33,674 nucleotides of DNA from Chloroflexota bacterium (GTDB taxonomy: Bacteria; Chloroflexota; Dehalococcoidia; Lucifugimonadales; Lucifugimonadaceae): contig JACZRO010000012.1 of assembly GCA_022574675.1 (NCBI GenBank), forward strand, positions 1 to 33,674, read 5' to 3'. The position numbers and the translations under genes were made by a program. Below are positions 23,229 to 31,964 of the stretch, one piece after another. How positions within the stretch are numbered: position 1 is the stretch's first letter; every line of letters begins with the position of its first letter. A model generated the notes under the pieces. The model searched no databases. It was not told the origin of the DNA and worked only from the letters and a program-made list of their open reading frames with translations.

Positions 23229-24566
23229 CTACTCAATCGTTTCGGTGGGCCGGCGGAGCTCAGGAAAGACCACCACGATGAGGAGCAGAATCGCAATCCC
23301 TCCAAAGGCCACGACGCGAATCGCCTCGGCAGATCCCAGCACCCCGGCAAGCGCGCCGAGTCCCAGGGCGCCCAGGGGGAACATGCCCAGGACCACCACC
23401 TGGATCCCGATGATCCGTCCACGCATCCTGTCTGGAGTGAGCATCAGCAACATGCTGTTGTGCATGATGCTGAACCCCATGGTCGTCATGCCGAGAATCA
23501 TTAGAACGGCAAACCCGGCGGGCGCCCAGGCGAGCCAGGTCAGACCGGCGGAAAACAGGTGCATCATGAATGCCGCCGTCAGGACCATCAATCCGTGGCG
23601 GTGGACCCTCCAGCGGGTCGTCGCCAGCACCACCGCGACGATGAGCGCCCCCATACCCTGCGCCGATATCAGCAGCCCAAAAAGGAGCGGCCCCGCGTCG
23701 AACTGTTCCCGTGCGATGACGGCGATCATCGACTCGAACGTGAATCCTGTCAGGTTCGTCAATCCGACCGCAATCAACAGCCCGACGATAACGCGATTGC
23801 CCCGCACGAAACCCAGGCCCCTGCGGAAAGAGCTGAGGAAGCTCTCGACGCGTTCATCGGTCGTCGGATGGAACAGGATGGGCAGTCCCCGGAGCAAGAT
23901 CACGTTCAAGAAACCGATCGAGCCCAGCCCGATGTAAACGTAGCCGGGATTTACGGTATCAAGGAGTACGCCGGCCATGTTCGAGCCGATGAACCAGGCC
24001 ATATTCAGCGAGATCATGTCCAGCGCAAGCGCCGAGGTTATGTACCTTCGCCCCACGATGCCCGTTAAGTAGGTTCTTCTCGCCGGCATTTCCAACAGGA
24101 ACAGCATTCCGTTCATGAACACGTATGCGTACAGCGCCCACAGTGGTGCGATGGCGGCGATCAGTAGCAGTCCGAATAGAAATGAAATCGAACCGACGCC
24201 CGCCTGCGCTATCCGGACGATGAGGATTCGCGGAAAACGGTCCGCTATCAGCCCGAAGAGGGGCCCGATGAGGAAGAATGGCGAGAACCGGAAAAAGATC
24301 AGCAGCCCGATGGCCAGCGGCGAGTCCCAGTGCTGGCCGATGAGCCACGCGATGACCGTGTAGTCGGTAAACCGGCCCATGTATGAAAGCAGTGAGACGG
24401 TCCAGAGACGGAAGAACGCCGGGTGCTGGAGCGGCCGGGGAATCCGTGGTGCGCGAGCATATCGCCGGTATGACCGGGGGTGTGTTGCAGATCGGGACCG
24501 GCGGCTTACGGCCGCCGCCTCGATCGTCTCGCCAATGCGCCGGGCGTCATCTCGCCGACGAAACAA
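23229..24566 (-). CDS. MFS transporter, exporter type (MFS_3/EntS-like)
   Basis: The 445-residue membrane protein has about 12 hydrophobic segments, a basic N-terminus, the loop LIGPLFGLIADRFPRILIVR matching the MFS A-motif (G-x-LaDR-x-x-R), and FLLEMPARRTYL, the pattern of the EntS-like exporter branch. That branch exports siderophores, drugs or metabolites by proton antiport; its ligand here is unknown. The only start I can propose is a TTG at 24566 with no clear ribosome site, so the true N-terminus may be up to ~45 residues shorter. It is the first gene of the minus series leading into the SMP-30 gene. Confidence 0.88.
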   Translation of the reverse strand: MFRRRDDARRIGETIEAAAVSRRSRSATHPRSYRRYARAPRIPRPLQHPAFFRLWTVSLLSYMGRFTDYTVIAWLIGQHWDSPLAIGLLIFFRFSPFFLIGPLFGLIADRFPRILIVRIAQAGVGSISFLFGLLLIAAIAPLWALYAYVFMNGMLFLLEMPARRTYLTGIVGRRYITSALALDMISLNMAWFIGSNMAGVLLDTVNPGYVYIGLGSIGFLNVILLRGLPILFHPTTDERVESFLSSFRRGLGFVRGNRVIVGLLIAVGLTNLTGFTFESMIAVIAREQFDAGPLLFGLLISAQGMGALIVAVVLATTRWRVHRHGLMVLTAAFMMHLFSAGLTWLAWAPAGFAVLMILGMTTMGFSIMHNSMLLMLTPDRMRGRIIGIQVVVLGMFPLGALGLGALAGVLGSAEAIRVVAFGGIAILLLIVVVFPELRRPTETIE

Positions 24567-24722
24567 ATCTGATATCTCGCGTCCCGCGGAATCCCGCGAT
24601 GCGTATGAAAACCCGATCGATATTGAGGACTCGCGGTGAGTTTACGATCGGGGATTGGCCGTTTTCTAGTTGTACACAGTGAGTTTTCCGGCATCGCAAT
24701 CAGCCGGTTTGAAGGAGTCCCC

Positions 24723-25886
24723 ATGAAGATCACCGAGATCATCCCCCATGTGATTAAGCCCGGACTCGAAGGCGATACCGACGACCAGAGCGCCTGGGCG
24801 TTCATCGAGATGCGGACCGACGAGGGGATCACCGGCTGGGGCGAGGCGACGAAGTACGGACGGGGCGGCAGCTTCCTGCTGGCGCACGCGATCAACATGG
24901 TGAAGGAGGACTTCATCGGCGAGGACCCGGCCAACATCGAGGTCCTGTGGCACAAGCTGTACCGCCGCTTCACCTACATGGGCGCCCGCGGGTTGCCGAC
25001 GACGCTTGTGGCCGGGTTCGACATGGCGTTGTGGGACATCAAGGGCAAGGCGACGGGGCGGCCGGTGTTCGACCTGCTGGGCGGGAAGTTCCGGAACCCG
25101 GTGCGGCTGTACGCCAACGGCTGGTTCCGGGGCGCACGAACGCCGGACGAGTACGCGGCGGCGGCGAAGGCGATGGTCGCCCTCGGCCACACGGCGTCAA
25201 AGCACGACCCGTTCCAGGAGATGCAGCCCTTCCACTCGATGTACCAGGACGGCCAGATATCGCACGAGGGAGAGCAGCTCGGGTACGACATCGTGGCGGC
25301 GGTGCGGGAAGCGGTGGGGCCGGCCCACGAGGTCCTGATCGACGCACACGGCCACTACAACGTGCCGACCGCTATCCGAATCGCCAACAACCTGTACGAG
25401 CGGTTCAACATCGCCTGGTTCGAGGAGCCGGTGCCTCCGGAGTCGTTCGACGCCCTGAAACAGGTCCGTAAAAATACCGCAGCGCCGATCTGCGTCGGCG
25501 AGCGGCTGTTCACACGCTTCGACTTCGTCCCGATATTCCGCGACGGGCTGGCCGACTTCATCATGCCGGACACAATCTGGACCGGCGGAATCTCGGAGAT
25601 CAAACGAATCGCTACGATGGCCGAGGCGTACTACATCCCGATCTCACCGCACTGCGTCCCGGCCGGCCCTCTGGAGCTGATCGCAGCGGCGCATGTGTGC
25701 GCAAGCGTGCCGAACTTTTACCGGCTGGAGCACGCGGTGGAAAACATCCCGATGCAGAACGAGCTGCTGACGGAGCCGATGGACATCAGCGACGGGGCGT
25801 TTCGCCTGAACGAGAAGCCGGGGCTCGGCTACGACCTTGACCCGGATGTGCTGGCGTCAAAGCGGCACCCGTTGTGGGAGGGGTAG
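24723..25886 (+). CDS. Enolase-superfamily sugar-acid dehydratase, paralogue 2
   Basis: The 387-residue protein is a close paralogue of the enzyme at 12655-13800. The same catalytic set is kept: Asp207/His209 (LIDAHGHYN), Glu234 (WFEEPVPPE), Glu260 (CVGERLFTR), His310 (SPHCVPAGP) and Lys160, here in SKHDPF rather than LKLDPF. It has a different N-terminal capping loop (KPGLEGDTDDQSAW) and a longer C-terminus (SKRHPLWEG), the parts that set substrate specificity in this superfamily, so a different sugar acid is likely. GAAGGAG stands five bases before the ATG at 24723; the upstream frame to 24636 is not family-like. It is divergent from the MFS/SMP-30 genes. Confidence 0.92.
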   Translation: MKITEIIPHVIKPGLEGDTDDQSAWAFIEMRTDEGITGWGEATKYGRGGSFLLAHAINMVKEDFIGEDPANIEVLWHKLYRRFTYMGARGLPTTLVAGFDMALWDIKGKATGRPVFDLLGGKFRNPVRLYANGWFRGARTPDEYAAAAKAMVALGHTASKHDPFQEMQPFHSMYQDGQISHEGEQLGYDIVAAVREAVGPAHEVLIDAHGHYNVPTAIRIANNLYERFNIAWFEEPVPPESFDALKQVRKNTAAPICVGERLFTRFDFVPIFRDGLADFIMPDTIWTGGISEIKRIATMAEAYYIPISPHCVPAGPLELIAAAHVCASVPNFYRLEHAVENIPMQNELLTEPMDISDGAFRLNEKPGLGYDLDPDVLASKRHPLWEG

Positions 25887-26012
25887 GCGGCCGGGCGACA
25901 GGGAGTCTGGACAGCAGATCATCGCAGCCATTCTGGTCCCTCCGGGGAAGGAGAAAGATCTCCTCGCCTGATGGCGACCGTTCATCGGATCTTCTTGCGC
26001 TCTACTACCCTG

Positions 26013-26040
26013 GAGATCCTTCGCCTCGGCTCAGGATGAC
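26013..26040 (-). repeat. Dispersed intergenic repeat, copy 2 (inverted)
   Basis: GAGATCCTTCGCCTCGGCTC followed by AGGATGAC is, on the minus strand, GTCATCCTGAGCCGAGGCG..., matching copy 1 (19935-19965) apart from a few substitutions and a small length difference. It lies between the enolase gene and the FMN reductase gene. Confidence 0.65.
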
Positions 26041-26106
26041 TTGTCGCATGGAGGCCTCTATCGGCAAGAGAATTGGTGGGGCGCCAGTTACGGAGCGGTC
26101 GCGTGG

Positions 26107-26685
26107 TCAGGCCGCCGTTGGTGTTGCCTCGTATTGGCGTACTGCGGCGAGCAGGGTCCGCAGCCGATCGGCAAGCGCTTCACGGGTGGACGGATCGGTC
26201 AATTGACCGTCGGCGTCGAATAGTTCCGGCGCCCGTCCGACCGCCAGTTCCGAATCGATAACGTCGGCCCCGGCGACGCCGAGTATCCGGCGAAGGTCGG
26301 CCTGCGCCCACCGGGCCCCGTTGGGCGACGGGCTTGCGCCGACCACCAGAGCAGGCTTGCCCGCCAGCGGCGAATTGCCGTACGGACGGGACGCCCAGTC
26401 GATCGCGTTCTTGAGTCCACCGGGGACGGATCCGTTGTACTCGGGAGTCGCAAATAGCAGCGCGTCTGCGTCCCGGATCTGTTCCCGTAGTTCGCGTACG
26501 CTCTCCGGTTCCGGTCCGTCATCGAGCGGTTCGGTGAAGACCGGAAGTTCGGCGTAACCGCCGTAGATCTGCACTTGTACCCCCACCGGGGCAACCTCGC
26601 GTACGGCCTCAAGCAGGCCGCGGTTGATGGAATTCGGGCGGAGGCTGCCCGGTATGGCGAGGATGTTGATTCTACGTTCGTTCAA
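26107..26685 (-). CDS. NADPH-dependent FMN reductase / quinone reductase
   Basis: The 192-residue flavodoxin-fold protein has ILAIPGSLRPNSINRGLL (FMN phosphate loop) and FATPEYNGSVPGGLKNAIDW (isoalloxazine loop), the two signatures of the NADPH-dependent FMN reductase family (ChrR/azoreductase-like). These reduce flavins, quinones, azo dyes or chromate with NAD(P)H. The preferred start is a TTG at 26685 with AAGGA eight bases upstream. The ATG at 26745 would add 20 unusual residues and lies inside the palindromic operator. It is divergent from an HxlR regulator, the typical arrangement of a quinone- or electrophile-induced reductase. Reduced flavin from it could also feed the window's flavin monooxygenases (inference). 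Confidence 0.9.
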   Translation of the reverse strand: MNERRINILAIPGSLRPNSINRGLLEAVREVAPVGVQVQIYGGYAELPVFTEPLDDGPEPESVRELREQIRDADALLFATPEYNGSVPGGLKNAIDWASRPYGNSPLAGKPALVVGASPSPNGARWAQADLRRILGVAGADVIDSELAVGRAPELFDADGQLTDPSTREALADRLRTLLAAVRQYEATPTAA

Positions 26686-26732
26686 AGCTGAGATCCTTGT
26701 TTGTTGAGTGGCCTGCTGATAGTTAATATGAT

Positions 26733-26749
26733 GCTTATGTTTCATAAGC
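26733..26749. promoter_or_regulatory. Perfect palindrome in the reductase/HxlR divergent region (candidate operator)
   Basis: GCTTATG-TTT-CATAAGC is a perfect 7-3-7 inverted repeat, about 47 bases upstream of the reductase TTG and 59 bases upstream of the HxlR ATG. Position, symmetry and length fit a dimeric winged-helix repressor site controlling both genes. Confidence 0.6.
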
Positions 26750-26807
26750 GGTGCACAGACGCGTTCTGAACGTGATGGGTGCTGCTTACTTCTGGTAACC
26801 TGCTGGC

Positions 26808-27221
26808 ATGGCTACGAACCATTTGACCGGATTCTGTCCCCACTACCACGAGGCGGTCGAGCTGATCGGCCGGCGTTGGAGCGGCGCGATCCTGCGGTCG
26901 ATGCTGTCGGGAACGCAGCGCTTTTCGGAGATCGGCGCACCGATCCCCGGGCTATCCGACCGGCTCCTGTCCGAGCGGCTCAAGGAGTTCGAATCGGCCG
27001 GACTGGCCGAGCGAACCGTGATCCCGGACACGCCGGTCCGGGTCGAGTACCGGCTCACGGACAAGGGGCGCTCATTGCGCCCGGTCGTTGCGGCGCTCAC
27101 GGCATGGGCGGAGGAGTGGCTCGGGGCGGGTGTTTCGTGCGACGTCGATGCCGGGCGCGCGGCGAACGAGCCCCGTGCGCGTAATCCGCTGCTGCTCTGG
27201 TCCGACCGCCCGCCCGGGTAA
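26808..27221 (+). CDS. HxlR-family winged-helix regulator with N-terminal Cys
   Basis: The 137-residue protein has the HxlR pattern: FCPHYHEAVELIGRRWSGAIL, SGTQRFSEIGAPIPGLSDRL (recognition region), LSERLKEFESAGLAERTV and VRVEYRLTDKGRSLRPVV. Cys10 sits where YodB, HypR and QorR carry the conserved redox-active Cys, so quinone, diamide or disulphide stress sensing is plausible. It probably represses the divergent FMN reductase gene and itself through the palindrome at 26733-26749. There is no clear Shine-Dalgarno before the ATG at 26808. A 35-residue C-terminal extension rich in Arg/Pro follows the domain. Confidence 0.9.
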   Translation: MATNHLTGFCPHYHEAVELIGRRWSGAILRSMLSGTQRFSEIGAPIPGLSDRLLSERLKEFESAGLAERTVIPDTPVRVEYRLTDKGRSLRPVVAALTAWAEEWLGAGVSCDVDAGRAANEPRARNPLLLWSDRPPG

Positions 27222-27259
27222 GGGCACGGCGCGCATCGGACCGTGGCGGGAGGCGAAAG

Positions 27260-27288
27260 TTCTCCCGCTCGGAGAAGGGATTTCCCTT
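27260..27288 (+). terminator. Overlapping hairpins downstream of the HxlR gene
   Basis: TTCTCC (27260-27265) pairs with GGAGAA (27271-27276), and AAGGGA (27275-27280) with TCCCTT (27283-27288), giving two mutually exclusive stems in a GC-rich stretch before low-complexity DNA. There is no T-run, so a terminator role is only possible. Confidence 0.35.
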
Positions 27289-27427
27289 CGCTGGCGCTGG
27301 CGTTCGCTCTAGCGTTCCCGCCGGAGTTCGTGCTGTGCTGGCATTCGCGCTGGCGCTCGCCCTGGGATCACAGGAGAAAAGCCCGGCGTTATCGGTCTCA
27401 GCGCCGATTTGATCGTGAGATACCTGT

Positions 27428-30400
27428 ATGATCCGGCCCGTCATGACGAGCGAGCGGGTGCAGAGGCGGATAGACGGCCTGTTAGACCAGGCTGAGTCTG
27501 CAGCGGATCGCCTCGATTGGGAGCAGGTCGCGCAGTGTGTCCGGATGGTTCTCAGAATCGAACCGGACAATGCTGACGCGCTCGTGTTTCAAACCATGCT
27601 GGAGGGCGAGGTCCGAGAGGATCCGGCCCGTGAGGTTCCGGCCGGGAAAAGTGGCGCCGACATGCCGGGCGCGCCGGACATGCCCCCGGACGCACCCGGC
27701 GGCGAGACCGAACCAACCTCCTTCGCCGGAGGCCGCTACCAGGTCAGCAAGTTCCTGGGCGAGGGCGGCAAGAAACGCGTCTACCAGGCCCACGACACAC
27801 TGCTGGACCGCGAGGTCGCGTTTGCCCTCATAAAGACCGAGGGCTTTGACGAGACCTCCAAGGAACGTATTTCCCGCGAGGCCCAGGCAATGGGACGGTT
27901 GGGCGTGCATCCCAACATCGTCGCCGTGCTCGATCTTGGTCAGGAAGACGACGGCACGCCCTACATGGTCACCGAGCTTATGGGTGGGGGTGATGTGGAG
28001 GGGCTGCTGGCCGAAACCACCCCCGAACCCCCTCCTGAATCAGGAGGGGGCAAGTTGAGGCCTCCTCCCCGAGAGGGAGGAGGTTTGGAGGTGGGTCGCG
28101 ATTTGGCGAACGTGCCGGCCGCCTCAGCGCGCGCCGGCCTCCCGCTGGACCGCACCATCGAGATCGGCAAGGCCGTCTGCGAGGGGCTGGAGTTCGCTCA
28201 CGCCCGCGGCATCGTCCACCGCGACCTGAAACCCGGGAATGTCTGGCTCACCGAGGACGGCATCGCCAAGATCGGCGACTTCGGGCTGGCGGTGATGACC
28301 GACCGCTCCCGTCTCACCCGGGAAGGGATGATGGTCGGAACTGTTTCCTACATGCCCCCTGAGCAGGCCACCGGCGGCGAGATCACGCCAAAGGCCGATC
28401 TGTACTCACTCGGGGCGATGCTCTACGAGATGGTGACGGGACGGCCCCCGTTCCTCGGTGATGACGAGATCGCCATCATCGGCCAGCACATCAACACGCC
28501 TCCGGTCGCGCCCACATGGCACAACGGCAAATGCCCGCGGCCACTCGAAGCGCTGATCATGCGCATGCTGGCCAAAGATCCGTCCGAGAGGCCGGAAAGC
28601 GCGCAGGACGTGTTCAACGCGCTGGACGCCATCGACCTGACTGCCCGCGGGGAGACGGTCGAGCACGAGGGCACGTCCCTGGACTCGCTCGCCGGTGGCG
28701 TGTTCGTCGGTCGCCAGGCCGAGATGGATCAGCTGAAAGCTGCGCTCGAAGATGTGTTGGGCGGACGTGGCCGTCTCGTGATGCTCGTGGGCGAGCCGGG
28801 CATAGGCAAGACTCGGATATCGGAAGAACTCGCAACCTACGCGGGACTCAGGGGCGCGCAGGTTCTCTGGGGCCGTTGTTACGAGACGGGAGGCCAGCCG
28901 CCGTACTGGCCCTGGGTGCAGGCGATTCGAAGCTACGTACGGGAGGCCGACCCGGAAGAGTTACGCCGCCAGATGGGATCGAGCGCCTCCATCGTCGCCG
29001 AGATAGTGACCGACCTGAAGGAGAGACTGCCAGACCTGCAACCCCCGCCGCAGCTCGATGATCCGGACTCGACTCGATTCCGTCTCTTCGATGGCATCGC
29101 CTCGTTCCTGAAGACGGCGGGCCAGACCCGGCCGTTAGTGATCGTGCTCGATGACCTGCACTGGGCCGACCAACCGTCGCTCACCTTCCTGGAGTTCATG
29201 GCCCGGGAGCTTGGCCAGTCGCGTGTCCTGTTGCTCTGCACTTACCGCGACATGGAATTGAACCGGCGGCATCCGCTCTCAGTCACGCTGGGGGACCTGG
29301 CGCGGGAGCGGCTGTATGAACGGGTACTCCTCAGGGGCCTTTCCGAGCACGACGTAGCCCGGTTCATCGAGATCGCCGCCGGATTCTCCGCCCCAGCAGA
29401 GCTAAGCGCGACGGTCCATCGGCACACCGAGGGCAACCCGCTGTTTGTGACCGAAGTGGTACGGGAGCTTGTCCAGTCGGGCGAGCTTGCGGAGAACCGC
29501 GCCTCGGGCGAATCAACCTGGTCCGTGCGTATCCCGGAGGGCGTTCGGGAGGTGATCGGCCGACGCCTGGACCGGCTTTCCGATCGGGCGAACGAGATCT
29601 TGATCACGGCGGCGGTGATCGGCCGCGATTTCCATCTGGACGCCGTGAAGGAGCTCGCGGAGGACACATCCGAGGGCCAGCTTCTTGACGTGCTGGACGA
29701 AGCCCTGGACGCAAAGATCATCGAGGAGCTCACGGACGCCGTCGACCACTACCAGTTCACGCACGCCCTTATGCAAGAGACGCTCACGGGCGAGCTGTCC
29801 ATAACCCGCCGTGTCCGGCTGCACGCACGCATCGCCGAAACGCTGGAGCGGTTACACGGGGATGAGGCCGAGGAGAATGCGGCCGAGCTGGCTTACCACT
29901 TCGGCGAGGCCGAGGCAGTTCTGGGAACCGAAAAGCTGGTGCGCTATTCGGTCGTCGCCGGAAGCAAGGCGTTCGATAGCGCTGGCTTCGAGGACGCAAG
30001 ACACCACTATCAGATCGCGTACGCCGTTATCAAGGACGGTGATCGCGATGTTCGACTCGCTACTGTGCTCTCAGGCCTGGGAAGGACTATCTGTACCGTT
30101 CCAGGCGATGGCGGAATCCAGGAAGGATGGGACTTGATCGCACGCGCCTTCGACACCTATCTGGAGCTGGGTGATTCAAGCAGCGCCATCGAACTTGCGC
30201 TATTCCCGGCCATGTTTGGGCCGTTGACCGGGACGGCGAATGTCCTCCGTCGAGCTCTTGAGATAGCCGATCCGTCGTCGATAGAGGCTGGTCGCCTCAA
30301 TACGCGTTACAACATCGCGTTACTGGATGACGAGAGCGACCTCGCCGCGGCTCGTGTTGCCCTGGATCGCGCTGCCGTAATTGCTGAGGACCAAGGCGAT

Positions 30401-31399
30401 CTGGTGCTGAAAGCCAGAGTCCTGGCGCACCGGGTTCAAGCCGCAGCAGCAGCAGGAGATCTCCGGGGAATGGTGGCTCTCGGTGACGCGTACGTGGAAG
30501 CGACGACTGCCGCCGATGACGATTACTGTCGGGTGAGATTCGGGCCATGGCTCGCGCGGGCTTACCTGGGAACCGGTAACCGTGAGATGGCCAACCAGTT
30601 GATAGAGGTCGCCCTAGATGCCTCTATGAGGGTTAAGAATCCAATTCACATCCGTGGCAACTTGATCTCTAAGGCTGAATTACTCCTGACACGGGGTGAT
30701 TATGACCAGGCGCTTGAGCTTGATATTAGCCCTGAAATTGGCCGTCGTGGTGGGTTCATCAGATGGCTCGTGGAGGCGGACACGGGGCGTAACGAGGATG
30801 ATGCGGCAGGTTTTCCAATTCCAGATTTCGATTTCCTGGGCGACGTTAATTCGATGCCCTGGCGACAACGTTCAACACTCGTAGAGATGATCGCGATCGT
30901 AGGGCGTGACACGTCCAATCTGGAACTATTGGAACTGGTGAGGGCGACCCTCCGGGCCGTGGACCCAGAATACAAATGGCTGCCCCGGGAACAGATACCA
31001 CTTGCCGTCGCACGCGGGTTCCTGGCAGATGCGGAAGGGGATCGGCCGGCGGCTGAACGTGCGTATGAGGAATTATCGGGATACAGCGGCATAGCGAGCG
31101 GCGAGTCGTTCGTACCGTACGACCGGCTTCTCGGACTGCTTGCGTCATTGCTCGGTCGTCACGACGACGCGGTTCAGCATTTCGAAAACGCACTGGAACT
31201 ATGCCGCCAGGCGGAGTTCCGTCCGCAACACGCATGGACCTGTTCCGACTACGCCGAGATGCTCCTCGACCGTGACGAACACGGCGATCACGAGAAGGCC
31301 ATCGAGCTGCAGGACGAGGCCCTGGCCATCACCCAGGAACTGGGGATGCGACCGCTCACGGAACGCATCCTGGCGCGGCGGGAGATCTTGAGGGCGTAG
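27428..31399 (+). CDS. Giant Ser/Thr protein kinase - AAA ATPase - TPR protein
   Basis: The 1,323-residue protein has an N-terminal TPR-like helical pair (1-60) and a Pro/Gly linker. The Hanks-type kinase domain (104-400) shows GEGGKKRVY loop 111-119, Lys136, IVHRDLKPGN with Asp266, DFG at 284-286 and YMPPEQ at 308-313. An AAA/STAND-type ATPase follows, with Walker A GEPGIGKT (455-462), Walker B LVIVLDDLHWAD (Asp575/576), and a long TPR-rich C-terminus. Such proteins act as ATP-driven signalling hubs; targets are unknown. A 78-bp palindromic element is inserted in frame between the hinge (LMGGGDVEGLL) and helix E, adding residues ~197-223. Kinase motifs are otherwise intact. ATG at 27428; a second at 27443 is possible. 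Confidence 0.93.
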   Translation: MIRPVMTSERVQRRIDGLLDQAESAADRLDWEQVAQCVRMVLRIEPDNADALVFQTMLEGEVREDPAREVPAGKSGADMPGAPDMPPDAPGGETEPTSFAGGRYQVSKFLGEGGKKRVYQAHDTLLDREVAFALIKTEGFDETSKERISREAQAMGRLGVHPNIVAVLDLGQEDDGTPYMVTELMGGGDVEGLLAETTPEPPPESGGGKLRPPPREGGGLEVGRDLANVPAASARAGLPLDRTIEIGKAVCEGLEFAHARGIVHRDLKPGNVWLTEDGIAKIGDFGLAVMTDRSRLTREGMMVGTVSYMPPEQATGGEITPKADLYSLGAMLYEMVTGRPPFLGDDEIAIIGQHINTPPVAPTWHNGKCPRPLEALIMRMLAKDPSERPESAQDVFNALDAIDLTARGETVEHEGTSLDSLAGGVFVGRQAEMDQLKAALEDVLGGRGRLVMLVGEPGIGKTRISEELATYAGLRGAQVLWGRCYETGGQPPYWPWVQAIRSYVREADPEELRRQMGSSASIVAEIVTDLKERLPDLQPPPQLDDPDSTRFRLFDGIASFLKTAGQTRPLVIVLDDLHWADQPSLTFLEFMARELGQSRVLLLCTYRDMELNRRHPLSVTLGDLARERLYERVLLRGLSEHDVARFIEIAAGFSAPAELSATVHRHTEGNPLFVTEVVRELVQSGELAENRASGESTWSVRIPEGVREVIGRRLDRLSDRANEILITAAVIGRDFHLDAVKELAEDTSEGQLLDVLDEALDAKIIEELTDAVDHYQFTHALMQETLTGELSITRRVRLHARIAETLERLHGDEAEENAAELAYHFGEAEAVLGTEKLVRYSVVAGSKAFDSAGFEDARHHYQIAYAVIKDGDRDVRLATVLSGLGRTICTVPGDGGIQEGWDLIARAFDTYLELGDSSSAIELALFPAMFGPLTGTANVLRRALEIADPSSIEAGRLNTRYNIALLDDESDLAAARVALDRAAVIAEDQGDLVLKARVLAHRVQAAAAAGDLRGMVALGDAYVEATTAADDDYCRVRFGPWLARAYLGTGNREMANQLIEVALDASMRVKNPIHIRGNLISKAELLLTRGDYDQALELDISPEIGRRGGFIRWLVEADTGRNEDDAAGFPIPDFDFLGDVNSMPWRQRSTLVEMIAIVGRDTSNLELLELVRATLRAVDPEYKWLPREQIPLAVARGFLADAEGDRPAAERAYEELSGYSGIASGESFVPYDRLLGLLASLLGRHDDAVQHFENALELCRQAEFRPQHAWTCSDYAEMLLDRDEHGDHEKAIELQDEALAITQELGMRPLTERILARREILRA
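28017..28094 (+). repeat. 78-bp palindromic element inserted in frame in the kinase gene
   Basis: Three stems can form. The outer arms are 28017-28027 with 28084-28094 (nearly complementary). Hairpin 1 is CCCCCTCCTG (28028-28037) with CAGGAGGGGG (28041-28050), perfect. Hairpin 2 is CCTCCTCCC (28061-28069) with GGGAGGAGG (28075-28083), perfect. The length is exactly 26 codons, so the frame is kept. The encoded peptide is Pro/Gly-rich (PEPPPESGGGKLRPPP...). Composition differs sharply from the flanking coding DNA and looks like an intergenic repeat element. Confidence 0.8.
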
Positions 31400-31426
31400 A
31401 ACCGCCGACGAGTCAAGGAGAGAATC

Positions 31427-31885
31427 ATGCCCCTCGAATCCGAGTTCCTGTTCAGCGTCTCAGTCGAGCTGGACCCTGACAGCCAGCTGGTGGGACCAAC
31501 TCCGCAGGGAGATCGCACTATCGTTTACGTGACCGGTGGCACGTTTGAAGGCCCGAAACTGCGCGGAGAGGTGTTGCCGGGCGGTGGTGACTGGATTCGT
31601 AGGCGGGCCGACGGAGTTATGCAATTGGACGTGCGCGCAACGCTGCGGACCGACGATGGTGCGCTGATATACGTCCAGTACAGTGGGATCAATGACGCAT
31701 CACCAGAGGTGAGGGAAAAGCGAGCCCGTGGGGAAGAAGTTGCCGCCAGCGAACTGTACTTTCGGACGACGCCTTATTTCGAGACCGGGGCCGAGAAGTA
31801 TGCGTGGCTCAATAAAATCGTAGCGGTCGGGGTTGGGCGATTCGAGCCTAATGGTGTCGGTTACGACATTTACGCTATCAAGTGA
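31427..31885 (+). CDS. DUF3237 (UPF0311) family protein
   Basis: The 152-residue protein begins LESEFLFSVSVELDPDSQLV and contains VTGGTFEGPKLRGEVLPGGG and DWIRRRADGVMQLDVRATLRT, with LIYVQYSGI following. This is the pattern of the DUF3237 beta-barrel family. The fold is known to be calycin-like and the function unsettled, though relatives are linked to aromatic or hydrocarbon catabolism. AAGGAG six bases before the ATG gives a strong ribosome site. It starts 27 bases after the kinase stop, so it may be co-transcribed. A relic of a second kinase 3' end begins 16 bases after its own stop. GC content is slightly lower than its neighbours. Confidence 0.87.
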   Translation: MPLESEFLFSVSVELDPDSQLVGPTPQGDRTIVYVTGGTFEGPKLRGEVLPGGGDWIRRRADGVMQLDVRATLRTDDGALIYVQYSGINDASPEVREKRARGEEVAASELYFRTTPYFETGAEKYAWLNKIVAVGVGRFEPNGVGYDIYAIK

Positions 31886-31901
31886 ACGGCAACCCGGGCA
31901 G

Positions 31902-31949
31902 CCGCTTACCGATCGCATCCTGGCGCGGCGGGAGATACTGCGGGCGTAA
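31902..31949 (+). pseudogene. Headless 3'-end relic of a kinase paralogue (copy 2)
   Basis: Sixteen codons read PLTDRILARREILRA and stop (TAA), against PLTERILARREILRA and TAG at the end of the kinase gene. Apart from Glu to Asp and the stop-codon change, all base differences are synonymous, so this is the end of a once-translated paralogue and not a recent direct copy. There is no start or upstream part. It sits between the DUF3237 stop and the converging nucleosidase gene. Confidence 0.85.
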
Positions 31950-31964
31950 GACGGCCACGTGGCG

